Below, in pieces: positions 11,833 through 25,200 of a stretch of DNA of 64,000 nt. The notes under the pieces were generated by a model. The model had not been told where the DNA came from. It saw only the letters and a list, made by a program, of their open reading frames with translations, and did not search any database. Both the position numbers and the translations under genes were made by a program. Each line of letters opens with the position of its first letter. The stretch's first letter is position 1. The DNA is from Echinarachnius parma. Taxonomy: Eukaryota > Echinodermata > Echinoidea > Clypeasteroida > Echinarachniidae. Where the stretch lies: positions 1 through 64,000 of the forward strand of contig JBAMJV010008508.1 in NCBI GenBank assembly GCA_037951105.1, given 5' to 3'.

Positions 11833-12090
11833 TTGAAGTGTTTTGGTAAAACGATGGGTATATAAAAACAAAATTGTGCACATATCGGAGGGGGGGGGGG
11901 GGGGCGGCTCTCTATCGAATGCCCCCCCCCCCCCCCGGAAAAAAAAACAAAAAAACAATAGCACTCAAAATGATTTTGCTCACTATACAAAACTGGATTC
12001 TTGAAAAGCGAATTTCGAACTGCATAATCATGTTCACTGGATAATACACATTTGTATATTTATAATATCGATAGACGTGTAAACATCGGT

Positions 12091-12627
12091 ATACAGGGTG
12101 GCCCCCCAAAAACGGAACGGGGCACTTCCCAAAATATAGTACCCAAATATTTATGTCCATCGGATAGTGTGTCCTTTCCGATGAACAACGATACCAAGAA
12201 CAGTAATTTTGGTCTTGTAGTTTTTGTTTTAGGACGCTGTGAGTGAGACCATATCAGGTGCCCATTTTTGTCAATTTGTACCTAGTCAATGCCAGTTAAA
12301 TCGCACACCCTGCCCGTAATACCACTGACCGAACATGCCCATTCTCTCGGCACACGGCTGAGTGCACACTAACAATGGCGCGCCTTGTTCATTGCTATGA
12401 AAGGCGGTACGTGCGATGTATCAAGCACTGGCTCGGTAAAAATTGACAAAAAAGAGAACCTGACATGGTGTTACTCACAGCGCCCTAAAACAAAAACTAC
12501 ACGACCAAATTGACTGTTCTTGGTATCGTTGTTCCTTTGAAAATACACCCTATCCGATGGACATAATACATTTTGTTACTTTACTTTTGGAAGTGCCCCG
12601 TTCCGGTTTTTTGGGTCACCCTGTATA
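12091..12627. mobile_element. Hairpin MITE with TACAGGGTG-type ends
   Basis: Ends are TACAGGGTGGCCC and GGGTCACCCTGTA with GGAACGGGGCACTTCC inside each. Long inner arms (CCGATGGACATAA; TACCAAGAACAGT) are inverted copies around a unique core. The start of copy 1 (1-483) is the same element cut by the window edge. It is a non-autonomous DNA transposon of uncertain superfamily with no ORF. Confidence 0.75.
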
Positions 12628-15600
12628 CAAGAAATTATAATTGTGTAATTTATATTTTGTGCCCCATTCCGTTTTGTTGGGCCACCCTGTATACAAGAAA
12701 TTATAATTGTGTAATTTATATTTTGTAACTTGGAAACAGTGGCCCATTCATTATACTTTTAATATAATACCAATTATACTCAGATAAATAATCAAAGACG
12801 GAATGTTACAAGTTTGCAGGTTATGATATCGTTTAATGACTTTTGGCATGATGATGATCATAGTTTCACTAGGTAATTATATAGGCTACCTGCTACTTTG
12901 ACGGGAATTATTATCGACAACGAAATAATGCACAGCAGTATCGAGAAGTTAATTACACTGTATTTTGATTGTTCATCTGCGTTCTGTATTACGCTATTGT
13001 CACCCTGTTAAATGTTTCATATATTCACACGGTCGCCATGATTGTCATGACCGTCATGGTCAGGCAGATTTACGTTTTTGTGTTGCATTGTTGCATTCAA
13101 TTTCATTTTTATGTGCTCAGTTTCCGGTTACTTCTTGCATTCAGTTAAATTAATGTGACTTTTTTCTTTCTTCTAAATTGTGATATAATTATAATAAATA
13201 ATACTTCGCGCAAAATTAATTGTAAATTAATACAAACACCCACACATTGACACTACGGTATTTTCGCAAACCTGAAGACGACGAGTAGTGGGGTGGTTAA
13301 GGGGTCCATGACTGCATTTTGGGGTACGATTGTTTTACTTGGCATACATACTCCTTGGATCAAAAGAAGAAAATTCGTCAAAAGAGACACTCTGTATCTA
13401 TGCAAATTAGGCCTAATTTCCATAATTGATAAACAGAGTGTCTCTTTGGATAAATTTTCTTCTTTTGATCCAAGGAGTTTGTATGCCAAGTAAAACAATT
13501 GTACCCCAAACTGCAGTGAACACCCATATTTGTGGCCCCTACTAGAAGAAATGACGTCATTTAGGCGAGAAATTACGTCACTTACGTTCTCTCTCGTCGT
13601 CTGGCCAATCTGAGCACTAGTTCATGCCCGATTTCAGGTTCGTCGGAAAATCCAGTGCACCGTCTTCAGAATTACGTAATCAGAGAAGTATCAATATGTA
13701 TATGTGTGTGTGTGTGTGTTTTATACGTGTGTATGTGTATGTGTGGTGGATTATGTAACTGGTGTATGCGTGTGTGTTTGAATGTGTGCGTGTGTGGCTT
13801 TGTGTACGTGTGTGCGCATTTGTGCGTGTGTGTGTGTGTTTGTGAGTGTATGTTTGTGTTTGTTGGAATGCGAGTGCCTGCGTGCGTGTGTTTCTGCGTA
13901 TGTGTACGGGTATGGGTTTTTGTTTGAGTGTGTGCGTGTGTTTGTGTTTGTTTGAGTGCTCGCGTGGATGAGTGTGCGTGCGTGTGTTTGTGTGTATGTG
14001 GATGTGCGTTTGTGGGTGTCTGTGTGCATTTGTGAGTGTGCATTCATGTGTTTGTGTTTGTGTGGGTGTGTGTTGTGTATCTGTATGCGTATGTGTGGGA
14101 GTTTTATTAATGTTGTGTTTGTGTGTATACGCGTGTGTAAGGGTTTGTGTTTGTGTGAGCGCATGTGTGGGGTGTTTGTGTGCATTGTTGTTTGTTTGAG
14201 TGCGAGTGCGTGCGTGCGTGCGGGAGTGGATGTTTGTGCGTGTGAGTATACGTGTGTGTAAGTGTGTGTGTGTGTTTTGTGTGATTGAATGCGTGTGTGT
14301 GTGTCTGTGTTGGAGTTTGAATAATTCAGTCGGGTCGTGTGTTTGCGCATGTGTATGTTTGAAAGTGTAAGGTGTGTGTGAGTGTTTGTCATGATTGTGT
14401 TTAGAAGGGAACGACGTCATTGTGAACGCGCGTTAACTAAAAACGAAAATGGTTCAAAGGCAGCGAACAGGTAGTGAACAGCACGGGTTGACTACATCCA
14501 ATAGACCGCTTCTGTGATGTACGCAAATAATATTCGTATGACGTATAGACTCCCCGTTGGCAAACTTAACAATAGTAACTAGGTTCGGCAAGATAAGTAT
14601 GCCGGAGCTTACCGGACCTAGTTACTATTGTTAAACAGTGCCAACGTGGAGTATTACGTCATACGCATATTATTTGCTTATACAGGGTGGCCCAGAAATA
14701 ACGGAACGGGGTACTTTCCATTATAAAGAAATATACAGACTAGGTTCACTGGATAGATAATCTTTTAAAAAGAACTTTGATATCATCAACAGTAATGTCT
14801 TTGTTTGGGTGTTCGGAATAACGAATTTCTTTTAAAAAGATTATCTATCCAGTGAACATATTATCACAATGGCAAATACCCCGTTCCGTTATTTCTGGGC
14901 CACCCTGAAACGGTCGTTCTAGGACGGGAAACTCGTTCTCGTTCACATAAGCGAAAACTCCCTAATAACAATAACTCGTGAGCACAAATAACATATTATA
15001 CCAATGTGCTTATGTGCATATTATAGACGGAACGATACATGTATATTCCAGGTTATGCACTGTTAAAACGCTGTGTAAACAAATTCAACAACTTGTTAAC
15101 ATTTTTCAACAACCGCTGTTTAACATAATCCATCCAACTGTTGTTGAAAACATTCAACAACCCCAGTTGTTTAAAGTGTACACAACTGTTGTAGTTCAAT
15201 TTTTCAGCACAAAAGCGGCAAGATCGGAATCGAACCGGGGATCTTTCGGTTATAATTAAGCCTCACCATCTCACTCTCTATCGACTGCGCTATCTCGGTT
15301 CGCTTGCTTTGCGATGGGACAAAAGGGGTTTTGACGCGGTGATTTTGCGGTCGAAACTATCACGTGATGTAACACGTTTCATCAACGCTTGAACAATGTC
15401 CGCTTCACTCAACCCTTCTTTGTACAACTTATCATGCTACACGTAAAGTTGTATAACAACCATTTTTAAACAGCGTTTTTTTACACAGCGTTTTAACAGT
15501 GTGGTTATGGTTTGACTGTTGGCAGGATGACATTCTCACCATTATGAATACCTGAGGCTGATACTTTGACAGGAGTCATTGACAACGAAATAATGTACAG

Positions 15601-16224
15601 CAGTATAATTATATCGAGTAGTCATTTACTCGTTTATACGCGTTCTGTATTACGCTATATTGTCACCCTGGCCTGGTTTATGATAATTATTACAAAAACG
15701 GAACAAAATATTTCGAATAACAATGCCGCACAAGGTAAACAAGAGTCTAATGCAAGTGCACTGGGAAAAAGGGGAAAAATCCCATATTTATTGAAGGTTA
15801 TTATTAAGTAGGTCTATGTTATTATGAAGCTCTTTGTACAAAGTGGGTCTCCCTTCCGGCATGTCTGGCTCGGGGCCAGGGGTGTAACCACTGATCTCGC
15901 TTGAGCAATCTATATACATGGGCCATTCTCTTTTCATATCTTTGTTGGAAGTCATCAGGCGGCCATCTTACCACTACCCAATTATGTAAAAGTGAATATT
16001 CGGGCAAAAAACACCAAACCGTTCGGGCGAAAATATGTTACATTCGATCGGGCAAACTCATATAATATTCGGGCAAAAGCATGCTATACTGGGGGAAAAT
16101 CATTTTAATTCGGGAAAAGTCTTTAAAAAGTATATAATTTTCAGGCGGTTAAAACGTGATAACCCTTTGGTTGTACGTTGCTTGTCATGTGAAAATGGGG
16201 GAGATGGTATTCGAGCAAAATAAT

Positions 16225-16255
<31 letters not shown>

Positions 16256-19042
16256 ATGGCCAGACTTGAGAAAATGCGCCCGTTCACCCATGGCGGAACA
16301 CGGCGTCATTTTCGTCGGCAAATAACATATTATATAGTCAATCTAGATTCTAGATTATGTTTCTATATCAGTGATGAGTGTAACATGGGTTAACGATCAT
16401 TGAGGGGACACGGGGAACACGCTTTATGTAATTCCTCAGTTCAGTAATTCTTTTGTCAATCTTTTTTGCAACGATATATACGTACTGCTCATTATTCAAG
16501 TTCAAGTTTACACAATAAACAAACGGCTTTGCAGTAACATCGCATACCTTTACTGTGCCAAAAATACAATTATATACTCAGAAAATATGTCAAAACAACT
16601 CAACAATGTTATATGTTTTCAGTACTTACAGTAAGATAAAATGTTAGATGGAGAGATTGTTTGTTTGTTTGTTTGTAGCCTATGTTTTATTTTATTTATA
16701 CACGGTAAAAAGCCCTCGATCCGCCAAAAGAGGCTGTTGTATAGAGATCAATTCATTTTATGCTATGTCACAATGACCTTGTACTATATAACTATGTATG
16801 TTATAATACCAAAGAATTTGAAAACATAACTTTTGTCTGTTTTTAATGTTTGTTTTTAGGTAAGTCAAATCCGAGCCGAGCTTTAGGACCTAGCGGATCG
16901 GCTAGATCCAAAGGTCCGGCTCGAATTTGACTTACATTTCATTATTTTAGCCTTATATTGTACATAATTATAGTGGATATAGTTCACAAAAAAATTCGTA
17001 TTCTGTTTGTTTAATTGAATTACATTTTATTCTGATTCTGACGTAAACAGTAAAACCAGTGTTAGTGGGCACCCGTTTATAACAGCCAAGCTTCGTATAT
17101 AAAGTGATCCCTAAAAACAGTGTTGTGGAACCTGTCTACAGTGGACACTTATTTTGTTTCCCTTGGGTGGTCACTATACAAAGGTTTGACTATATGATTT
17201 AGAATGTAAAGGGGCACATTGTAAGTTGATCATTAATAAAGACGAATCTAGATAAAAAGAATGTGTCATATACCATTTTGTAACCCTAACCCATTGATGA
17301 AGGGGCGTAATGAATGTGAAAAATATGATTGAATAGTTTTGACATATCAACGCAAAGATGCATCTCTTTCTCGCGATACATAAGCTACCTTAAAAACTAC
17401 GAAAAACTTACATGTACACATACGTGCCGTGCACACACACACACATACAGACATACAGACATACATATACACATGCATACATTGCATGCACAATTACATA
17501 AACCCAAGCAAAAACACATGCACAGGCACACAAAAAAATACATACACCACAAAAGTACATACTTGTACATAGACATACACACATAAATACATACATACAC
17601 ACATAAACATACACCGCAGAAATACATACATACATACATACATAAATCCACACACATCCACATATATATACATACAAACATACACTATGGAATAATGATC
17701 GATAGAAAAGAGATGGAATAATGAGACTGGGGCAAATGCTGAAATATCTGAAGGAAAACATGCAGTATGCACGACACATTTATAATAGTAGTTCAGAAGC
17801 ACGTTTATCATGCTATCCACATTACTGACATTAATCATAGTGAGTGGTACATGCACAGTATTCCAAAATGTTCATTCACAAAATTGTGACATTTTATGAA
17901 TATATCGCATAATAAATCCACCCTTTCCCTCAGCCCATTCCCACATTATCATTCCATACAACATGTATTGTTTGGTCCTTTCTGTGTAAAGTTATAGTTT
18001 TGTAGGAATTTATCTTACCATTTTCTCTTTGTTAAAGAGAGAGCTATTAAAAAGGCTTAATAATGCTCTTTGTTCGACATGCTGTGTTTCATTACTGTTA
18101 GAACAAAACATTTGCATATTAGTTATTACCATCATTAACCACAGAAATGATGGCTTAAACATTCGATGTCCAGTTTTGTTTCCATCTTTCAAATCAGAGA
18201 ACAATGCATTTAGCTTGTTCCCTACTAGATTCTGCAATCCCCAAACACCACAGACTGGACCCGTCAGGTTCCCGACAGTAGGCAATGGGTCAATAGCATT
18301 TAGCACATTTGCAAGGTGTTGTAGAACCAGAAAAATATTATCTACAATCGTCCCGGCTATTTGATATAAATCAGTAATCATGCGGTCATGAAAAAAACTT
18401 CTCAATCGAATGATTCAAAAGAACCTATTTATCACAACAAACTCTGTTGTAACGAGGTACCTGATATAGCGAGGCTATTTCACAGGTTCAGGTTATATGT
18501 ATTTTATTATTTCTAAGCCCTGATACAACGAGATATCCGATATAACAAGGTAAATTCAATGGGCCCCCGAGGTGCTCGTTATAACGAGGTTTCACTGTAC
18601 ATGAAGATCACATACAAATTCCGGCTCACAAAATGTCAGGCAATTATCATTCGGTCACATACACAGATATATAGTTGCCTGTATAAAAATATCTAGCAAT
18701 CTTTCAATCAGAAATAGGCCATAAAGTTCACGTCTGCTCTTGCGATAAATATACAAGAGCAAATTACATCTTTCCATCATGAATGAAATCAAACAGTTTA
18801 TATTTGACCGTGTTGATTTACACTAAAGACATTCCATGTAAATATTCATTTATGATCATTTCAATATTTTAGGTCGATAACTGATACCAGTTGATAACTT
18901 CTCACTTGTGAAGCCATGTATAAAATACTTGCTAAAAATCAAACAACAATAATTAAATAATCAATCCAAAAATATTGTTACAAAAGAAAGAAAGAACATT
19001 AAATTAGGAGTTGGGTTATTTAGGAGCTTGAAAATACTGGGA
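12145..19042. repeat. Large direct repeat, copy 2
   Basis: Second copy of the segment at 1-6890. It ends abruptly at 19042, after which the sequence is unrelated to copy 1. It carries the same MITEs, satellites and candidate exon. It may be a recent tandem duplication or an assembly duplication. Confidence 0.95.
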
Positions 19043-19504
19043 AGGCATACATAACATCAAAATGCAAACAAAAAATAACCAGTTCTCTCCCTTTAATAAT
19101 AAGCTTTGCTTCCGGTTGGCCAAAATGACATATCAGATAGACTCCCAACCGTAGACTAGGGGCGAGACCTAAATTATTGCCTCTCAGGGGCAGGGGCCCG
19201 ATTACGGACCAGTGACATTTACCATGGTAATTAGCATCATTGGCTCTAGCTCATCGATGTCAATATGCTAGAGTAACGTACAAATCAACAGAACGTAGCA
19301 GAGCACACATTCACCCCTTACTCATTCAATCGTAAATGGTTTGACAAGCATCTCTAGAGATCAGTGGAACTAGGGCTGGTCCTGGGTCATGATCATGCTC
19401 TCGGCCACCGGCCACTTTGTGGCAGAAGGGCAAACGGTTCCCAGCAACCTGCTCCATCAGTTCTGCGATATTTGCCCAAGCAACAGTTATTCCACTATTA
19501 TTAT

Positions 19505-19684
19505 TAAAGGTACATGAAGTTGGGATTCGTAAACCAGACGCGCGGTGCCATCTTGGGAACGCCTAGTGCACGGTGCGTAATACACACTGGCTCAGTGTCA
19601 TGTAGTGCACACACTTTATATACGTAGACTTGTTACGCAGGTTTGGACCGCCCTGTATACCCCCACGCATGAAATTCTTTAATT
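19505..19684. mobile_element. MITE with TTAA termini (piggyBac-like)
   Basis: Begins TTAAAGGTAC and ends TTCTTTAA. Internally it shares CGCGGTGCCATCTTG, CACGGTGCGTAAT and CTCAGTGTCATG with 50828-50993. The TTAA target is typical of piggyBac; the assignment is inference. Confidence 0.5.
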
Positions 19685-20930
19685 TTTTCATAAATCAACA
19701 AGAATTTCTAATCCTTTTCCAAAACCCTACTATGAAACACAAACTCTAAAACATAAACCTAATCGTAACTCATAAAACGATAGCGTGGTGATAAGCCCTC
19801 GGAGCAAGCCAAAACCTAAACCTAACCCTATCTTTCGGTAAAACGAGAACGTGGTAATGAATAAACAGTCGGAGCAATTGTCGCCAAAGCAAATGTTGCG
19901 TCACCGCCCCATATCCAAGAAATACAAAGAAGATGGAAACAATAACATATAAATACATCCAAAGCATAAACAAATTGACAACATAATTTACAATTATACT
20001 GATCCACATGTATCTTCAATCAAATTGTAATAGTAAATAATCAAGGCCTAGTAAAATAAAGATTCAAGATTAATCGTACGAAAATTAATCACATAAATAA
20101 TTGTATGATAAATCAATTGATTGTACAATCCATTAATTGGCCTAACAATTAAGTGTACAATCATTTAATTGATTGTATGATTAATCATAAATCATCATGT
20201 TACAGGGCCCAGGTTTAGCTAACTAAGCTCCCTTTTAAAGGAAAATCTAACTGGAAAAAAAACAATAAATGGAAGTAGATTTTGATCATTTGGACAATCT
20301 TACAGAAGAGCTATTCAATAAATAATGACTGAAAGAGGCGTTCAAACACATTGTGAAATTAGTTTATACATATAACAAATTATTTTACTGGAAAAGTTTA
20401 ACCACAGGATAATGCAAGCTAGCCCACGATAGATATGCAAATATATGATAGACGTAGTCACTTTTGATTTCAATTTCACATTAAAACTGATGAAATACAA
20501 GAACTTTAAACAAATTGACAAATTATTATAAAAATGCATGACAAATAAAACAACCAATAACCACCCCCCAAAATACAAATAAACAAAACCGTTATCAATT
20601 ACTGGGAGAATTGGAAACTCTTACTCTCAATGAGAAATCATGATGCAAAATAAGCATCTTAGGGTTACAGGAAAAAAAAACATATAAAAAGAAATTTTGT
20701 TTCGATAATAACCAATCATGTTCAAACCAAACATCTTTATAAATAAGATGAAAAAATGAAACCTATGAACATCGTACCAAATGGGACACTTGTAAATTAT
20801 CTTTTAAACACACTGTTAATGTACATGGTAGAATACACCATTCATTTCATTGCCTCAATGCATGGAATTTCTTTATACTCAGAAGTAGTCTAGTTTACAT
20901 GACAGTACGAATTACACTTCAATGCCCATT
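19685..20930. other. Intergenic, no gene seen
   Basis: Holds a degenerate direct repeat (AAAACGATAGCGTGGTGATAA / AAAACGAGAACGTGGTAATGA, about 19755-19880) and an AT-rich block of short inverted ATTGATTGTACAATC motifs (20050-20200). The Cys/Tyr-rich minus-strand frames have no splice support. Confidence 0.5.
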
Positions 20931-20932
20931 TA

Positions 20933-21180
20933 GGCCCAGTCACATATCACTGGATAGGGTAAACGGATGCCCGATGAATAGGAAATTTGCGAAATCAAAT
21001 TATCCGTTGGTGAAAGTCGTCTCCATTGCTTCATGCACAAAAACATTCCGCCAGATAGAACAACGTACATCGCCTGACAAGGAATGGACAAGAAATGCAT
21101 ACGAACGGACACGAATGGATTGAAAATTTTACTCTCCGTCGGGCATCCTTTTATGCTATCCAGTAATATGTGACCGGTCC
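20933..21180. mobile_element. TIR MITE, CCCAGTCACATATCAC family
   Basis: GTCACATATCACTGGATAGG / AAACGGATGCCCGAT at the left are inverse to CGTCGGGCATCCTTTT / CCAGTAATATGTGACCGG at the right. A second family member is at 29398-29640. Confidence 0.75.
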
Positions 21181-22114
21181 TTATTGCAGTGAACTCACTA
21201 TTATAAATACAAAGTCCTGCTCCCATAGCTCAACTATTCTTTGTATTTTACTGTTTTAGCAATACGGATATAAAGGCATTTGAATGTAACGCTTCCTAGT
21301 TGCCAACTAGGTAGGTCTCTGTTGGATACTAAGGCATTGTAAGTAACAGGGCCCATATTCATTAAACCCAGCTAGCTTAGTTCTATGCTAAGTGTATTTT
21401 AAATGATACAATTTAGTGAGCAACAACAGCTTCCCTAGTTCCCAACGAGGGTTAGCTGGGTAAGACTTCGGTACCTCGCTGCAATAAAAATGCCATATTT
21501 CTATTTTCTGATTTTGGTACTTATGTGAATTCTCGTAAAATCTCAGCTTTCCGGTGATAAATAACTTGTTATAATTTGATGACCACAACCTTAATACAAA
21601 AAGATGCGGAAATCCAGCAAAGACACAGACATTGTTTAAAAGATACTGTCCACCTTTTGCAAGCTAAATTTTCCCAAGTTGTAAGATTATTTTGTTTACA
21701 CGAAAAATAAATACTATTTAAGGAGCGAGTCTGAAAGGATAAGGACATGAAAATTCCTTTTCATGGAATTATATTCATCTTTACACCTCAATATTATAAA
21801 CGGTAGCTGCGACCTACAACTTTCCTGCGCCCATGTATGATTTCGCTCACGTTAGCTGCTTTACGCTTTGCTAACCGAGCGACCTTATAATGGCCTATTC
21901 CCACTGCACCATCTCTCCGTCCCTTTCCTATCCATTTGACATCCGGAAGGTACTAGCAGATACTGGCAGGAAACAAAGTGATACGGAACAAGTTCAGAAT
22001 GGACTAGTAGGTTACTTTTAATCCAGCTCTGTTTTCAATGTCTGCTTCAAATAGTGCAGCGAGACTGGGACATAATGGTTTTGTGGCATGAAGTCACAAA
22101 TGATGGGCCAACGT

Positions 22115-22252
22115 TTATTCGTCATCGCTGTCCTCGTCGTCCGAAGAGAAATCTGTCACGGCACTGTCCTCCGCATCGTCATCCTTCTCCTCATCCGAGA
22201 TGTCCCACTGCGGGTGGAATTCATCAATCTTCTTGGCCTCTTTAACGTCCAC
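22115..22252 (-). CDS. SEC63: SEC63 exon 22 (acidic tail, stop)
   Basis: Reads VDVKEAKKIDEFHPQWDISD, then an acidic tail ending SDDEDSDDE and TAA at 22117-22115. The HPQWD motif and acidic tail match SEC63; in the family this tail is a SEC62-binding region. Acceptor TTTCAG. An AATAAA overlaps the stop codon but is unlikely to be the poly(A) signal. I could not place the 3' UTR end. Confidence 0.94.
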   Translation of the reverse strand: MDVKEAKKIDEFHPQWDISDEEKDDDAEDSAVTDFSSDDEDSDDE

Positions 22253-25200
22253 CTGAAACAAATAGATAAGAGAATCGCACATTTTGTAAGATTTTTGGTA
22301 AGTACGCAAGTGCAGTTAAACATATATGATCCTTTGAATCACTTAATTGGCAGATTCTTTCCGTATCCTTGTCCGAGGTGTCCCACCGCAGATTGTCCTT
22401 TTTCAACATCTTTGCCACTTTAAACATTTGATTTTTTGAATCCCTAAATTTGGCACATCATTTCATTATGCTCGTCCAAGATATCCAATTGAAGATATTG
22501 GTCTCTGATCTCCTGTGCCTCTTTAACAGCGACTTGAAATAGATGTGGAAAAAGGAGAGGTAAAATATTTGAAAGACGGTGAAATATTTCAGTGCACAAG
22601 TGAAGTTAAACTTGTTAGATCATAAGAATTCGTAAATTTCATGATTCTCTCGTTACAATCGTCCAAGATGTGTCACTATGGATAGCGATGTTGTAGGGGG
22701 TTGTTATATGGGTGGTGAACAAGATCAATAGCCAAAGATCAGAGACATGGGGGCCCGTTGCAGAAAGAGATACAATCGATTGTTACAATTTACAATTAAG
22801 TTACAATTAATTGTAAGTCAGAAAATGTGTGCATTTCAACCCATCAGATTTGCGCATTTAGAACCACATGATCTGACTTACAATTAATTGTAACTAACAA
22901 TCAATTGTTATCTCTTTCTGCAACTGGGCCAAGGTTATGCTTCAGTTAATAGTTTTATGGATGCTTAACAAGTAAATGTAGATGTATTTACCTTGATGGT
23001 TTTGACGAGGTCCAGGTCTAGATACGAGTCTGAACGAACACACAGGGCGTACTGTTAGTTCAGTTAGTTTTATGGATGCTTAACAAGTAAATGTAGATGT
23101 ATTTACCTTGATGGTTTTGACGAGGTCCAGGTCTAGATACGAGTCTGAACGAACACACAGGGCGTACTGTTAGTTCAGTTAGTTTTATGGATGCTTAACA
23201 AGTAAATGTAGATGTATTTACCTTGATGGTTTTGACGAGGTCCAGGTCTAGATACGAGTCTGAACGAACACACAGGGCGTACTGTTAGTTCAGTTAGTTT
23301 TATGGATGCTTAACAAGTGAATGTAGATGTATTTACCTTGATGGTTTTGACGAGGTCCAGGTCTAGATACGAGTCTGAACGAACACACAGGGCGTACTGT
23401 TAGTTCAGTTAGTTTTATGGATGCTTAACAAGTGAATGTAGATGTATTTACCTTGATGGTTTTGACGAGGTCCAGGTCTAGATACGAGTCTGAACGAACA
23501 CACAGGGCGTACTGTTAGTTCAGTTAGTTTTATGGATGCTTAACAAGTGAATGTAGATGTATTTACCTTGATGGTTTTGACGAGGTCCAGGTCTAGATAC
23601 GAGTCTGAACGAACACACAGGGCGTACTGTTACTTCAGTTAGTTTTATGGATGCTTAACAAGTGAATGTAGATGTATTTACCTTGATGGTTTTGACGAGG
23701 TCCAGGTCTAGATACGAGTCTGAGCGAACACACAGGGCGTACTGTTAGTTCAGTTAGTTTTATGGATGCTTAACAAGTGAATGTAGATGTATTTACCTTG
23801 ATGGTTTTGACGAGGTCCAGGTCTAGATACGAGTCTGAACAAACACACAGGGCGTACTGTTAGTTCAGTTAGTTTTATGGATGCTTAACAAGTGAATGTA
23901 GATGTATTTACCTTGATGGTTTTGACGAGGTCCAGGTCTAGATACGAGTCTGAACGAACACACAGGGCGTACTGGTAGAAACCCTTGGCTGGGGCCTTGA
24001 ATTGCAGCTGGATCTAGAGGATGAAGAGGTAAGATCAAGTCAGTGGCATAGGTACAGGGGAAAAGTTGAAGCCCCCCTTGGGAAATTAAAACCCCCCCTG
24101 TAAACTACCCTCTAGGAAATTACAAGACCCCCAAGTACTCCTTCTCCACTCAATATAACGCGTATCGGTATAAATCCTTGGCCGGGGCCTTAAATGGACT
24201 TTATAGTAACATTGTCCAAATCCTCAAAACTTACTTGGAACTCTAGTGGTTCTCTCATACCTTATCATATTCATATTAACAATGAAAGCACGGGACAGGT
24301 TTCGGTTTTTCAAATTTCCATTCCGTTCAAACGATATTTACGATTGAAGCGTTCAGATGTTAGATTGTCTACGGGATAATTTAAGCTGTGTACAAAGTAA
24401 GCGCAATGAGTTAGTGAATATCACTTTGCATTTTTGCTCATATCTCAGCCAAAAAACATCCAATTAACGTGAAATTATCGCACATTACTTTGCGGACATA
24501 TCAGATCCCACCAATAGACATTTTATTAATCACTCATCACGTTTTAAATTGCAGCAGGATCTAGATGATAGAGAAATCAAAGAAATTTGGTTATATAGAG
24601 CTCAACACTAGCACTTGCCTGATTACAATGATTTGGCAAGTAAACTTGTAAAAATAGTCTAATTTTATAGTTGCTTGATTGAGCAACTTACATTACTGTT
24701 CAACTGTGATAGAAAAATGTAATTCCTACATGTAAATCTCATATAGAAACCAACAAATTCGCCTAGCAGTTTGAGCTACGTGCCAGGAATTGTAATGCTC
24801 TATGGCATTTGTGTGTATTGTAACTCGCAAAAATGCGAGCTTGGCACTCAAGGAGTTAAAGAGGGTTTTGTTATATCAGGGAGGTGTTGCGTAAAGATAT
24901 GCCATCAATCGGAAAGTTGTGATTAATCGCAAGTCAGAAATTATGTGCATTTGAACCGATCAGATTCGCGCATTCAGGCGTATTTTTCTGACTTGATCCG
25001 ATCTATCGCAACTCTTTAGTATGCAACAACCCCCACAGTTCTTTATAACTGTGATAGTAGTATTCTTACCTCCTTCTCGCCCTTGAGGTCATAGACCATA
25101 GAGGGAGACGTGACCATCCTGAGACTCTTCCTGTCAGCTAGGTACACCCACCACCACTCATTCTTCACCTGAAACAAAACAAATATGGATAGTAATAGTC

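Noticed and set aside
22114-22119. AATAAA as the SEC63 poly(A) signal
   Set aside because: It overlaps the stop codon, leaving almost no 3' UTR; coincidence of GAA-TAA-AC is more likely.
22951-23990. CRISPR-like regular array
   Set aside because: Units of 115 bp are contiguous and identical without unique spacers, and the unit is SEC63 exon 21 plus intron. The DNA is eukaryotic.
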